Below are positions 32,953 to 45,442 of a DNA stretch of 64,000 nucleotides, piece by piece. The DNA comes from Sanguinoderma infundibulare. Taxonomy: Eukaryota; Basidiomycota; Agaricomycetes; Polyporales; Polyporaceae. Below the pieces are notes generated by a model. The model did not search any database and had not been told where the DNA came from. It worked only from the letters and a program-made list of their open reading frames with translations. Made by a program: the position numbers and the translations under genes. Position 1 is the stretch's first letter; each line of letters opens with the position of its first letter. The stretch is from the NCBI GenBank assembly GCA_032821775.1, contig JAVLRN010000022.1, positions 48,829-112,828 of the forward strand, in the 5' to 3' direction.

Positions 32953-34923
32953 GTGCAAAACCAGGCCCAGGGGAACATTCGGGACGCGCTAACAATTGCA
33001 CGCCGACAGGATGGCTGACAAGGAACGTCCGGGAGCTTGGCATAGTGTCGTACGACACTCGCGAAGATGTCCCACTTGTTTCGCCGCTCCCCGTGGTCGT
33101 TTGATGATGTTAGCTGACAATTCGGTTCCAGGGAGGCCGCACAGATGGTATACTTAGCGGGTCGGGGATGCGCCCTCGAGAGAAGCTGGTAGCAGCCTTT
33201 TCAGCCTCCTGTTCTCATCGTCTGTACGTGGTAAGCATCGAACACTTGCGACATATGCAATCATTGAGAAGCTTTAGCCTTGTATAGTCGATGATGCGGT
33301 CCTCGAGGGGACAGGCGGTCTGGATGGTCGCGCGCAGGTCGCCTCGCCATTCAAACACGGTTCCGAATTGGATCAGGGCTGGCTTCGACACTGAAGACTC
33401 CCAGCAAGCCCAGATCATCGCTGTCACACACGCAGCGGGTCACTTAAAATTCCGGGCCCCCACCCAAGTGTCCAGGCGCAATGGGACATAAGGATCACGG
33501 TCGGGACGTCAGGGCAAAGTTACCGACGTGACGGGCTCGGATGCGGCGCAGTAAGTGGAAATGGGCGCGAGTGGAACAGACGGTTAAGTAGTGTTTGCCG
33601 TTGTGTATGTTTAACTGATCCGCGGGTTGCGTAAATTGATTGCGCTGGGGCTCGAGACCCAGGCGATACGTGGAACGTCTCGGAATTCTGCGTGATACAC
33701 TGTCATGATCCGAGCATGGTGCGATACTCTGCGCTTGCTTGGGCAAATTGTAGCCAGCACTTGATGATGTTGCGTCTCTCCTCACTGTACATCCTTCTCC
33801 TGGCTCTCCCCCTCTCCTTCACGCCTTGTCATTATCACTGCACCGCCGGCTACACGTACCCGCCCATTTTCAAGATGAGCTGCAAGCTGCAAGCCTCCAA
33901 GTCGCACTCGATCCACACCTGTGAGTATCTAGTTCATCTTTCCCACTCCCTGTTCGATCTTTCCATTCTTGTGCTCGACATTGCTCGTTCGAGCTCTGTG
34001 CATCCCCATTTTAATTGAATCCCCACACACCATTGTATTTCTTGTGGAAGACATGGGTATATACTGCGCCCTGTGTCCTCCCCGCGGATACGGCAGATGT
34101 CGCAGTGTTTGTCTTCTCGCAGCGCGGCCGTCTTCAGTGTCATCGGCCCTAACATTCATGGCGGGCTGTAGAGCTGCTTTCAGCCGCTGTCAAAGTCTTT
34201 GGGGATTAGCCGGTTCATGAAGATCGCGTGCGGGAGCTCCTTGATGGCCTGCTCCATGACCACGATTGTCTTCGCAGCTGGCGTTCGATGTCGGGAAAGA
34301 CGCGGTTGCACTGGAAGATCGGGGCGGTGGTGCAGAACTTGCTCGAGCTGTGTGCGCATGTGAGCATCGCATTTGAGTGGAAAATACTCACATTGCGTGT
34401 TCTGGCGCTCTCGAGCGCATTGCAACGCGGCTCCGGACGACCTCAGACAGACACGTCAAGTCTCTCAGTCCAGAGAAGGCTATTCCCGTGCCTCGTGCAG
34501 GGAATGACCGTCGCAGGGCTGAAAGACTTGATGCACGCATTCTGAAGTCGTCCGGGAGAGATACGCGTCGCTCTGGGGTGCGGTCTTGCTTCTCGAGGTC
34601 GTCCCTAGAATGTTGCGTGTCAGCCATTGACATGAGCTACTGAATGCGCGAGGCGAGACACATCTCTCCCAGCCGGGACAATTTTAAACGTCCCGGCCGG
34701 GAGACTTGACGGGTCTTGCGGGAGTCGCCCGGGAGAAGTGCGTCGCTTTGCGATGCGGGACCAGCTTCTCATGTTCATCCCTGGAACTCCGCATGCCAGC
34801 GGTTGGGACCTATTAACTCGGAAGTCAGTTTTGGTGTATGTGCGCATGGGAGCCGGGAGCCTTTTGTTTGGCACGATTCTCATCTTCGGGATGCGCTGGA
34901 GGGCGGAGAACCTGCGAACTTGA
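32953..34923. other. No gene recognised; palindrome at 33044-33059
   Basis: The part around 33929-34220 is shared with U2 rather than with U1 or U4. A 4-base insertion (AGCG) after TATACTT near 33156 is shared with U4 and U5 but absent from U1 and U2. Confidence 0.5.
33709..33920 (+). other. Exon-like stretch with nonsense codon, U3
   Basis: The frame seen in U1 is interrupted by TAG at 33751-33753 (TTGTTGCCA changed to TTGTAGCCA). The donor CCT|GTGAGT is intact. Confidence 0.4.
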
Positions 34924-35549
34924 AAATTAGCACAGCGAACATTCACGTGGCCAGGTAATCTCCTCCTCGTCGACTACTTCCAGAGATCCTCCTCTGTCCT
35001 GTACTCGGTCAGCGCCGTCGGCGTGCGCCCAGGCACGTTCCAGATGAACCGCAAGACATGCGTTCCCGGGTCCCCTCATGATCCTTTCCAAGGACACGCT
35101 GGGCACCACCTCCACTGGCTTCCGGAAGCTGTACATCGAGGAGAAGGTGGGGAGAGACCTTTGGGGAGACTACGCGACTGACAGGGTGGAGGTGAGTGAA
35201 TTCAACTCCTCCTTCCACTGCGCTTGACCGGCTCAGACTGGCACGAACCTATACATGTGTCCAGTTCTCTATCCCGGATGTTGAAGCGCTCCCTCTCTTC
35301 TGCGACATCCCCTACAAGATCAAGGTTGTCACCATCACCGCCCCGCTCACCGTAGTTAAGGCCGAGGCGTACCCCGCCGGAAAGCCCATCTTCCCTTCCC
35401 CGCCCTCAAAACCTTCCGACGTGAAGCTCAAGCTATGCCAACGCGTGCTAATCCGCGCGAAGCAGTTCACGGCCATGGGCGAGTCCGACATCGCGTCCAT
35501 CCTCGGCAAGCACACCGACCCGTCCAAGCCCAAGCCCCGGTCGCGATAG
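34924..35549 (+). pseudogene. Arrestin-like gene, frameshifted copy 3
   Basis: Exons 34924-35191 and 35265-35549. Seven extra bases (GGGTCCC, after GCGTTCCC near 35067) break the frame inside KTCVPLMIL. The second exon is intact and reads LTVVKAEAYPAGKP. Confidence 0.45.
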
Positions 35550-36017
35550 AGACATCAGACAAAGTCTGGACAAAGGTCAGTGGGGCTCCCGGTGAGCCGT
35601 AACAATGTCCAAGCCCGAGTCACAGCCCGGGAGTTCAAGCCTCAGACCGGAGGCACCATGGCCAGTTCCGAGTCCCAGAAGCAGGCCACCCAGTGAGTCC
35701 AAGTCCAATGTCAAGTGCAGCGCAAGTCCTGACCTCTCCAAAGCCCACAGAGTCGCAATTTGTCAAGAACATAGCGCCGCCGGCGAGAGACGGAGTCGCG
35801 CAGGTGGTGGTGGCGGTGGAAGGAGTGCTGTATCGCCTCTCGCTTGTACGAGTGTATAGGCGCCCGTGGACTTGGACGTGGTTCTGCGTCTGCGGCGGGC
35901 TCGTTTGGTTCGTTTTGGTCATGTATCGTGCTCGCTACATGTGTATTTCTCTTGCGTATGCCTTTAGAATATTACCCTCTCAACCCGAATGTCCTGTCCT
36001 CCACTACAAAGTGCCCA

Positions 36018-36317
36018 ATACAGCGACTCTCCCCCAGTCCCCCACTCCAAACTCGCCCCCTCTACTCCAACACAGTCCCCGCTGCTCAAACCTACCCCCC
36101 TTTGAGGATACCCGGCTCTTCTCCCGAAGACAGGTTCTCCAAGTCCAATCCACCGCCCCGACTCGAATGCCCCTTCTATGCAAATACAGTCCCTTCCGTA
36201 AGTCCCCCCTGCTCAAAACTACCTCCCTCTGAGAGTGCTCCGTCTCCAATACAGTCACCTCTGAGCCAATACAGTCACCTCTGAGAGTGTGTCTCCGATA
36301 CACTCCCCTCTGAGAGT
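36018..36317 (+). repeat. Degenerate C/T-rich minisatellite, U3
   Basis: Copies of the AATACAGTCACCTCTGAG motif are clear at 36250-36317. The array is shorter than in U2 and has different internal copies. Confidence 0.65.
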
Positions 36318-36430
36318 ACTAAGGCAAATGATCGATCCGGGAGATTTCGACCGCGATGATCAGCCGGCAAACAAAATATATTCGTCCCTGCGGCTATGTA
36401 CACTGGAGGGGATCAATATAGCACCGGCAG

Positions 36431-36888
36431 ATGACGACGCAGGTGTACATCGCCAAGGACAACAACTCCCCCATCATGGACCGTGACACGTACGCCTATC
36501 CGCTAGGGTCCCATGGACCGACATCGACCTTGCGATGTGGCAAGGCGAACAAGTGGCGGCTCCGCCCGGACTGCAACATGGCGATGTGCTGGGCCGCCGA
36601 AGACGCGAGGATCGGGAATCATACCACGATTTCCCGAAGGTGCCCGAGGAGGACGTCGAGTTGGTGGAGGGCACCAGCCGCTGGAACGCCAAGCTGAAGG
36701 AGGAGGGAGTGACGAAGAGGATCATGAGCCCCGCGCATGTCCTGCATCATACCTACATCATCCGATCTGGGGCAGGCGCATACTGTATATACGCCTGCCC
36801 CCTTCAGCAGACGGAGACGAAGGCTGCTGACCCTAACCGTCTTCATACCGATCGCCCGGGGGTTACTCTCTGCAACATGCGTCATTAG
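36431..36888 (+). pseudogene. Small hypothetical ORF, frameshifted, U3
   Basis: Starts MTTQVYIAKDNNSPIMDRD like U2, then loses one base after AEDAR near 36612. The continuation of the U2 protein (YHDFPKVPEEDVELVE) is found in the next frame to 36888. Confidence 0.4.
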
Positions 36889-37457
36889 GCGTCATTCATC
36901 GACATCAGCCCGGAAGCAAACAACCTCGGACAGGCACGCACCTGGAGGCAATCCCCGCCGGAACCAAATCTCAGACTATCTCAGAAAAGACAAGACTTGA
37001 TCGAGGAACGCGATCTGCAGCACCACTCACCTCGGTCCTCGGGTCGGGAAAGCGCACGTGCCCTACACGGGTCAACCACACGAACACCCATCATTGCTGC
37101 GAGGAGAGTGAGACACAACTGTAGCACCTCGGGGTGTTTAGAATCTAGTTCTAAAACAAGACGACGCGTGTTGCAGCCTGTTCCTGCGCTCCTCGGAGCC
37201 TCGCTGACCGAAGACGCCGCACGACCGGATCGTGCAGAGAAGCCGAGCAGCGCAAGGTTTCTGCGAGGCCAGTGTCTCCCTCCTCGATGTGCGATTTACC
37301 GCGGAAATGAAACCAGCGTCCCCGGGCCTGACATCCGCGCCGGCCCTCCTGGACGTAATCGTGACTTTGTGAATCAAAGGCGAGACCAAGCGAGCCGACG
37401 TACCGAGAGCAGTTTGACCGTGCGTGCAATATCTCACTTCATCTGCGTCTTCACAGG

Positions 37458-38798
37458 CTATGACGTCCCATAAACGTCTTTTCGCGTCTTCGCCCAGCAC
37501 TCCTTCGCCCCGCCGATGCACGCCGTCAGCGCGTCCTCGCCCGCACCTCCCCCTCCCCCGCCCAGCCCGAGCTGCATGACCGATACGAGCCCGCCCTCGC
37601 CGTCGAGCACGACCGAGACCGCCGTGTCGAGCAGGGGCTCCTCAAAGGAGGTCGGGTCCGCCAGAATGTGTGTCCTGCGAAACGAAAAGGAAACAGACAG
37701 GGGCCCGGGCGCCGTGCAAGCAGGGGTAGGGCCAGATCGGGGCGAAAGATTGAGTAACCTTGTGCTTGCGCCGCGGGGCATCATGACGGCACGTTTGACT
37801 GTGTGTTACATACCTATCGAAGATCCCGAACGAGAACGAGCTCGGGAGGCGGCCGAGCGCGAGGGGCGCCCGGATCGTGCGGGCGCAGACGGTCTGCTGT
37901 CGGTCCTCGTCGAACCGCGCTTTCGGCAGGCGAGCTGGCGCGGGCACCGAAAACGCAACCACGATCGTCACCGGAATTCGGACAAATTTCAGTTGCGCGA
38001 CATGGTTAAATGGACGGACGGTGCGAGAGGGGGGGACGACGTACTGTTCTTGAGCGCAGCGACCATCGCGAGCAGCGCCGCGTCAAACGCGTTCCCGTCG
38101 TAATTGATGCACGTCGCGTCGACGTACAGCACCCACACCGACTTCCCGGGCTCGATGCACAGCGACGACGGCGGCACCACACCCGATCTGCGCAGCCGCG
38201 GAAGTTCAAGTTGGCGCCTCGGAGACGGCGGCGGAGCACGCAGAATGAAGAAGTACTCACGAGATCAGGACGTCGTTCAGCCTGTCCGACAGCACCTGTG
38301 CCTCGTCCGTCGGCGGGCCCGGCTTGAACTTGGGCGAGCAGATCGCAGGGAGGTCGAGGTTGGGCACTACGGAACGGCCGGACGCGTCGGGCGACGAGCG
38401 TGCAGCGCGACGGACGGGTCACAACGCACCTAGAAAGCCCTCCTTTGGCTTGTCCAGCTCCGGCTCTGCGATTTCCGCCTTCACGCCGCACACGACCGTC
38501 GTCGACCCGAGCCTGACGAGCGCAGAGCCGTCCGCGGTCGATATCGAGCCTTGGCGGACGGTCAGTACCCAAACACCCCTCCAGCACCATTCCAGAACTC
38601 CGGGCGAGAAGACGAACCTGCAATGACCGAAACGTCCCTCCACTCGTCAAAGTCGCGTCCGTCCGGTCTCACGTTCTCCGCCAGGAACCGCTCCAAGTAA
38701 GTTTTCGGATGCAAGCGTTGAAAGGTGAGCGCCTTGAGCGTGTCCAGCCCGGCCGCGCTCGTCGCCGCAGCGGTCGAAGAAGAGGCAGCAGCAGCCAT
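37458..38798 (-). CDS. RRP43: Exosome complex subunit RRP43 (EXOSC8), copy 3
   Basis: Exons on the minus strand are 38798-38618, 38549-38430, 38366-38261, 38187-38045, 37934-37814 and 37674-37458. The protein predicted is the same as in U1 apart from possible single changes; the first intron is one base shorter. All splice ends and the TAG stop are kept. Confidence 0.9.
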
Positions 38799-38955
38799 AG
38801 CGAAATGCAAGCGAGGAGATGCAGTTAGGGTGGACAGGCGTCGACGATAATCTAAGTACGGTCACCAGCCTGTGCTTTGCATAATTCCGTGAACAAGGCG
38901 TCTAACACCCCATATTTAGTAGGTATCAGTCACCAGCGGCTGATTTGACAGTATC

Positions 38956-38963
38956 TGACGTCA
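38956..38963. promoter_or_regulatory. CRE/ATF-type site upstream of RRP43, U3
   Basis: TGACGTCA, 158 bases upstream of the start codon. Confidence 0.45.
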
Positions 38964-39380
38964 CAGGGCGTGGGCGAGGACACTCCAGCACACTCGCCCT
39001 CCCCAGAAAAACTGTGCGCGAGCCTCAGGAGGAAGCACGAGGGCCAAGAGTAAGTACAAATATTCAATCGAGTGCATTCCCCTTCCCGCGCCGAACGACT
39101 ATGACGCGCGCAGAACGCTTAGCCTATTGTCGAGGTTTCGACGGGCCGAGGGTGCGCCGTGTTCGGCCACGCTCTGCGCGAACATGCGCATGACAAGGGA
39201 CACTCGAGGACTAGTCGCGCGTCAAGAGACGGATTGTAGGGACCGAGCACGAAGTGGAGCTGCTCAAGTGCAAGAATAACTTGAAGAATTTGGAGCGCCC
39301 CGTTCACACTTGTATCACCGGCGCGCATGAGGGCACCTGCTCATCGTGGGGCCCCGGATTTACTTTCCATGATATCGAAA

Positions 39381-39409
39381 TTTGCTGATGTCGCCTCTGC
39401 ATCAGCAAA
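39381..39409. other. Inverted repeat at left edge of U3-specific segment
   Basis: Arms TTTGCTGATG and CATCAGCAAA pair perfectly across nine bases. The left arm exists in U1 and U2 (with one change in U1/U2, GACG), while the right arm is formed by the first bases of the extra segment. Confidence 0.7.
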
Positions 39410-40346
39410 AGCGCAACCTGCCTGCAAGGCTATGCTACGCGCTAGGGGGCTATGTCAGGTTTCGCAGGATCCGGCCCCACCCTGCAGGACTCTGTAGCAA
39501 GTCGCCCGATACGATAGAATGCTGCGGGGTTTCGCCGTGTACGATAAATGATATCAGAGCACTCTAGCTCATCCGACGCACCTGAAAGATTATTGTAGAG
39601 CATTATAATCCATTGATCGCATACGGTCAAGTATTGCAGAACAACACAGCAGCCGGTACCTATCCTGATCTGCGCACACCTCATCTCCGATGCTCGAAGT
39701 CCCCATTGCTGTTCTCAACGCTCATGCGCTCACGATCGTTGCCAGCTTGGATGCATCACTACCAGGTTATGCTTTTGGGGAGCTCGACATTGCTAGGCTT
39801 GGATGAGGACTTCGGATATAACAGTGATGGACAGACTTTTGAAATTTGAGTAGTACAGTACTACTAGACATCATTCGCCAGCCTGAGACAAGTACTCGAA
39901 AACGCAAGTTGCAAGCCATGATTTGGACGCACGCTTGAGGGTATTCACATGGCAGACACCCATTGGGGTAAGCGCGCGCGACACGTCTCTTAAGCTTCCC
40001 CCAACGACTTTACCTCCCCACTCGTGTATTGAACTTATACTCCCACTATTCTGCTTGCTTGTTCAACCCATTACTACAGCCATCAGTCACGGCCTCACGC
40101 AGACCAACGGTGCAGGCGTACAGCAACACAACACATTGTTCCACCTTGCAAGTCTGGCACAAATGCGTGCGACACGAAAGGATCTGGACCCACATCCACC
40201 GCTTCGATATGTGAGTAAATATTTTCTTGCTTTCGTACTGAGGAGACTGCGTAGGCAAAGTAGAGGGTGGTGAAGACCATTATGAGGGTGACAACGAGGA
40301 CGAGGATGCGAAAACCAGGTGAGTCCCTCCACGGACATGACTATAT
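39402..40346. mobile_element. 945-base segment present in U3 and U4 only
   Basis: U1 and U2 run from CTCTGCA directly to GGATGAGGACGCGCGGCCC, while U3 holds about 945 extra bases here. The segment is poorer in G and C than its surroundings. It has intron-like signals (GGTAAGCGCG near 39967 with TTACTACAG near 40080; GTGAGTAAAT near 40211 with GGCAAAG near 40261) and a plus-strand frame HNTLFHLASLAQMRATRKD. It also has a 17-base inverted repeat at 39849-39865 (AGTAGTAC, A, GTACTACT). I find no transposase, target-site duplication or terminal repeat, so it could be an insertion or an ancestral piece lost from U1 and U2; the type given is the nearest available. Confidence 0.4.
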
Positions 40347-41076
40347 GCGCACGGCCCGGGGGATAGATGGAGGATGCGATGTTGCGGGCATGGTCGAAGC
40401 CGGTCAGAGCCTTTGAGGCAAGCGATGTTGTGTTTCTTCACATTTATGGGGCAATATCTGATTGAAACAGAAGGCTACAGGAATTCGGGGGCGAGGGGCG
40501 CGCTCTCGCGGGCCTGAGGCGTTCAGTAGAGTGACCGTGACATCAGAGAATACCCACTGAAAGAATATTCGGCGTGTTCACAGAATTATGCAAGGCGCGG
40601 GAATACGGCGCTCCCGAAAAAGGCAAGTAGGGGGCGCGGTTTTCGCGAGGCTCCCATGTCCGAGTCGGGGCCGCTACCGAGTCGCGTGGCGGGAGGATTA
40701 GCGACGAGATTGAGGTGGCCAGATAAATTGCGTCGGGGCTCGCGAACTCCAGATGGAAACCTCTGTGTATGTATGTACACTTAATCTATCCTATCCCAGT
40801 TGTGGGTCCACCCCACTTCCCCACCCTCGAGGTCCGTGCCTTGCGCGCGCATTCTGCGTTGCGTCGTCGGCCCCCCGACGCGAGCGGGGCCGCGGAGAGG
40901 AAAGGAGAGTGAGATGCCTGCCAGTAGTTGTGTTCTTGCGTTCCGTGCATTAACTCGTACATGTAAAGCCAAAACCCCAGCTGCAGCGGCATGGACCACA
41001 GCCACGTCCGTCCGCCCTCCCAACCAAGCACGCCAGCTTCCGGCCTCGACCGCTCCGACCGATGCCCGTCCGCCGT

Positions 41077-42264
41077 CTACGCCGAGACGATCCCTTTTAG
41101 CACCGCGTACTCGGCGTTGATGATGCTGCTCGTCGCCGCGCCGATTGCGACGTTGTTCGACAGCACGACAAACTTGATGTCCAGCACCCTGCACTGCCGC
41201 ACCCGCCCCACACTGACCCCCGCCCCAGCCTGGTAGTCCCTGTCGAGGCGCGGCTGGGGCCGGTCCGCCTCCTCGTGCACGAACACCGTGTGCCGCGGCG
41301 CGGACGGGCAGCCGATCGTGTACGCCTCGGCCGTGTACGCCTGCAGGGCCTCGCGCACCTGCTGTGGGCTCGGCGGCGGCCGGCGCGCGAACCGCACCGA
41401 CACGCACTCGGTGTGGCCCTCGATGACCGGCACGCGGTTGCACGAGGCCGAGATCCGGAGGGGCTGCTTGGTGTGCATGTCGAACGCCTTCAGCCCGTCG
41501 TCCTCGCCGTGCGCGAGCCCGCCGAGGATCTTGAGCGTCTCCCACTCGATCTTCTCCTCCTCGCCGCTGATGAACGGCACGACGTTGTCGAGGATGTCCA
41601 GCGACGGCACGCCCGGGTAGCCTCCGCCCGAGATGGCCTGCATGGTGGTGATCATGCAGGACTCGATCGGCCCGAACGCGCGCTCGAGCGCGGCGAGGGG
41701 GATGACGACGCCGGTCGTGGAGCAGTTTGCGTTCGTGACGATGAAGCCCTTTTGGAGAGGAGGGGAGTGCAGTCGTTGCTGCTGCGGGATGATGGCAAAG
41801 TGGGAAGGGTTCACGAGCGGGACGATGAGCGGTACGTGCGGATCTCGACGGTAGTTCTTTGCGTTCGAGAAGACGGCGAGCTCCGCCACGCGGAAGGCGT
41901 GCTCTGCATCAAGCAGGGAAGGAGGGGGAGGTTGAGGTTAGCGGACAGCAGCGTGGACGGCATCAGGGGAAATACGCACCTATATCGCCTGCTACATCTG
42001 CGTCCAAGCCAGAGAAAACGATCACGCACTCCTTGAAGTGCTCCGGGACGCATTCCTGGACGATGGTTTCTCGTACGACGCTTGGAATGGGCCTCGTCTG
42101 CTTCCAGTTGACGGCCTTGGAGTAAGGCTTCCCGGCTGATCGAGCCGATGCGCCGAGCACATGGATCACGAAGGAGGGGTGCTCTGCAAGGAGAGGGATG
42201 ACTGTTGGCCGACGGTGCCGATCGCGTCGAGGACGCCGACCTTATACGGCTTCTGGTTGGTCAT
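41077..42264 (-). pseudogene. Aspartate-semialdehyde dehydrogenase, frameshifted copy 4
   Basis: Exons 42264-41980 and 41903-41077. The loop reads GVLDAIG, and one base is missing after VGQ, where the sequence reads CAACAGTCATCC. The rest, including NCSTTG and GHTEC, is open. Confidence 0.88.
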
Positions 42265-43104
42265 GTCGGTGTGGCGAGGAGTGAGAGGAAGAGGGAGTAA
42301 AGGAGATGGGAGTCGGACGATGACTCTGCGGCCCGGGGTCTGCGGGAGCGCAGGAGAAAGAGATCAAGTCAAGCACGAAATAGGGAGGGATTGTTTGCGG
42401 TGTTTCACGTGCGTGCTTCCGATTGATATGGGCTGCCCGCGTGGGCGATGCAGTCGGGCACCCAGTTTGGACACATTGGGCAGGCTTAGGGCAGGTTGTG
42501 GCACGATCGCCAGCGTCGCCATCCGCCAGTCGATGGTCTGTTTTGCTGCACTCTGGCTGGACTGGCGAGTCGCTCGAGTCTCGATTCGCCCGGCGTTGGC
42601 GATCGACATTCTCTCCAGCCCGCCATCCGGCGACTCTCCTTACGCACTACGTACTCCCAACACGCCGCGCCGCGTCGCCCACTCGCTCCCCTCGTCTCTC
42701 CCGTCCCTTCGACAGAACCCGCTATCCACGCCGTAACCGACGTTTCCGTGGCGCACCACCTGCCTCCCATCCATCCCTCATCCAGTCCCTATCGTCCACT
42801 CGACGGAACAAGATACGACGTCAACTCCTACATCCCGCAGCCGACATCCTTCGCCTCGCCATCCCAGACGCTGAGCTCATGTGCCTCCGACTCCAACTCT
42901 CTCTAGCTGCGCACTGTCTGTATCAGTGTCCGGATGGAACGCACTACAGTTACTTCGATTCCACCCATCTACCTTCCTCTTCTCTACCCCGCACTTCGAG
43001 GTGCTAGCATCCTTCTCTGCAAGGTTCCCAAGTATGAGAACCGGGTGAGCATGCTTCCATGCCGCTCTAGCCCCATTCCACCCCAAGTACTGACCGTGCC
43101 ACAT

Positions 43105-43418
43105 TAGGATCGCATGAACCATTCCCCTTGCTGTCCTATCACGCATGAGCAAGCGCAGGCCGAGTAGGTCGTGGAGGAGGTCGGAGATGATGTTCGCGCC
43201 GATGTTCGCGAGCTCGGACCACTGCCCGGTTCCGCTACGAGGTAACCGTTCCTGTGCTCGCTCGCCAACGCTCTCGCGGCCTCGGACCGTCGCCTGTCAA
43301 TGTTTGCGCCCAACGCTTCCAACCCCTTCAAGACAAGCATTCGTCCCACGTTCGTGATCGCGACCAGCAGCACTTCTACGACTAACATGACCTCGCCGCG
43401 CTCTCCCACATCCGCCAT
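43105..43418 (-). other. Unrecognised coding-like block, U4
   Basis: Reads DLLHDLLGLRLLMRDRTARG, with Q to L and D to H changes relative to U1, and TNVGRM instead of TYVGRM. Confidence 0.3.
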
Positions 43419-43853
43419 CCTCCCACTACGCACGCCAACCCGACTCTCCCTGCGCAGTACGTCCCCCAAACCACGCCGTCGTACAATACGGACGGACCTT
43501 GAGGTCGGTTCTGTACTGGGCGATGCTGCTCACTTCAGGCACGTTGGCAGCAATCAAGACGCTTACTGGTCGCGCGCCCGGGAGGATCGCACCTCGACAA
43601 TCCTTGCACTGCAAGGCACTTCGCTGTAGTTTTGCATACGGCATGCCTCGAACTGGGACGATTGTCAGGACCCGAAACGACGCCGCAACGCGCAGAACTC
43701 TCACCAGCATTCCTCATCTCAACAGTCGGCACGACCGACGCCACCCATTACCGCCAGGCCACCGGGAGATGGGCATGTGGGGGACAAAGACGCAGTCAGC
43801 AACGGGGGGAACGCATGCGAGGTGAGTACGTACGCGGTGAACGAAGACAAGGC

Positions 43854-43880
43854 GAGGACGCAGAGGACGCAGAGGACGCA
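43854..43880 (+). repeat. GAGGACGCA repeat, 3 copies
   Basis: Three-copy state shared with U3. Confidence 0.85.
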
Positions 43881-44268
43881 GAGGGCGGGGGCGCAATGCG
43901 CGAGACTCATGCCGTCCTCCCCCTTTCTTTACAGCCTTTATACCCTCTATCAGAGTCCGTGCGCAGACCGCGGACTCGCCCTCGCCGTCGTGCCATCTCT
44001 CAGGTCTGTTTCCGAGACCCGGCCGTCATTACGCTCGCGTCCCCGGCGTCCCATCTCGCCTCCCACAAGCGAGCGCCCTCCATCTCCCGCCTCTCCCGCC
44101 TATCCAAAACACACGCTTACTCTCGCCCCTGACCGCCATGAATATTGCAGATCGGAACGCACACAGACACGGCTGCCGGTAGCCCAGCCCAGTCTCTCGC
44201 CCGCCCTCGCCGACCCTCGTCGTGGTTCTCGAAGTTGACGAAACCGAAGCCACGACTCTTGTCCTTAA

Positions 44269-44847
44269 TCGGACCATCGCCTCGCCATCAAACGGCGACC
44301 ACAGAACGGCCTACGTCCTTTACGAACGCCATCCAAGCATCGGCGTGGTGGGGACAGTTTCTGGCCTTCGTCGCTGGGGACGTTCAGCCGCAGCCCCCAA
44401 AAAACGCGTCGTATCACCCGAATGCCGCCCATCCACGCGTGTCGAACAGGCATTCTAGAATCCTGGGACTCTTCCCCACGGTCAGCATTTGTCGTGGCGG
44501 CCGTACAAGCTGTTTCAAAGATGCTGCCCAAGGGCGCGCGGCCGGCCCTGCCCACCAAATTTCGCAATTGCGCCCCAATCGGACCATCGCCTCGCCGTCA
44601 AACGGCGATCACAGAACGGCCTACGTCCTCTACGAACGCCATCCAACCGTCGGCGTGGCGGGGATGAGTTCTGGCCTCGGTCGCGTGGATGCTCGGCCGC
44701 CGCCCCCAGAAAATGTGTCATATCTCCTCAATGCCGGCTATTCACGCGTGCGGAACTAGCTTGCGAGGATTCTGGAACACATCCGCATCACTTGCACTCG
44801 TTGTTGCGGCCGTCGAAGCCGTTTCGAGTTTGCTGCCCAAGGAGGCG
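44269..44847 (+). repeat. 310-base internal tandem duplication, U4
   Basis: Halves start at 44269 and 44579. Confidence 0.85.
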
Positions 44848-45239
44848 GACCCTAGTACGACGATTTTCGACTTTTTGAATTCTGCCTCGGACGGGCCGGG
44901 CGTCGATTGCAATGGCTTTGGGAGATGTTCGCCGAGCTACGACGCACCTTTCGGCGTGGATACGACCATTTCGGAGCAGGGGAGGTGGAATATTGAAGGT
45001 CGGGACCCCCAATTTTTGTCGTAACTTACGTTGTACGTCTCTATTCGCCCAGAAATCAAATCTATTATCGAGTCGATCACGTTTCTTGACCGTCGATGCA
45101 GTTTACGCGGCGATTCGAAGAGGTTCGTAAAATCGCGTTTTGGTCGTGATTCCATGGCGGTCGAGAATGTGCGCCCTCTCCCGCCCTCGGCTCTTGTCGG
45201 ATGGCCGAGCGGACCGTTTCTACGGGCTCGGGGTATCGT

Positions 45240-45265
45240 GTACAACGCTTGTGAAGCGTTTGTAC
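45240..45265. other. Inverted repeat (hairpin), U4
   Basis: Arms and loop unchanged from U1. Confidence 0.75.
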
Positions 45266-45442
45266 TGTCCCGGGACGACTTTTTGAAAATGGTGTCTTGG
45301 CGGTTTTCGTCGGTGGGCGGGCCCGGGTGGCGCATCTGCTCTCCCACCCGTCCTCCGCCCTCGGCGGTCATCTTAGCTGTTTAACGTGACTTCCAAAACC
45401 CTACAGGGATCGTGCAACAAAGAGTAGCAGCCACAGTCTGGG

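Larger units (their letters stand above)
35550..37457. other. No recognised gene; minisatellite and broken small ORF
   Basis: It includes the minisatellite at 36018-36317 and the remnant of the small ORF. This stretch already lies in the 14403-base exact repeat. Confidence 0.5.
26224..40589. repeat. Tandem array unit U3
   Basis: U3 carries the 945-base segment near its right end. Its left part resembles U1 in places (for example 28051-28635) and U4 in others (three nonamer copies). From 35231 rightwards it matches U4 at an offset of 14403. Confidence 0.97.
38799..41076. other. RRP43 upstream region, insertion and U3/U4 junction
   Basis: It holds the CRE-type site, the 945-base segment and the conserved stretch leading into U4. 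The plus-strand frame with EVELVKCKNN seen in U1 is shifted here by a small insertion (GGATTGTAGGG near 39231). No recognised gene apart from RRP43. Confidence 0.5.
42265..45442. other. No gene recognised apart from the listed blocks
   Basis: Counterpart of 1671-4820. Nineteen extra bases at about 43020-43038 (CAAGGTTCCCAAGTATGAG) are found here and in U5 but not in U1 to U3. Confidence 0.5.

Noticed and set aside
39402..40346. Helitron explanation for the extra segment
   Set aside because: It starts with TC and has a hairpin near its left edge, but the empty site is A|G rather than A|T, no CTRR end with a preceding hairpin is found at the right, and no helicase is present.
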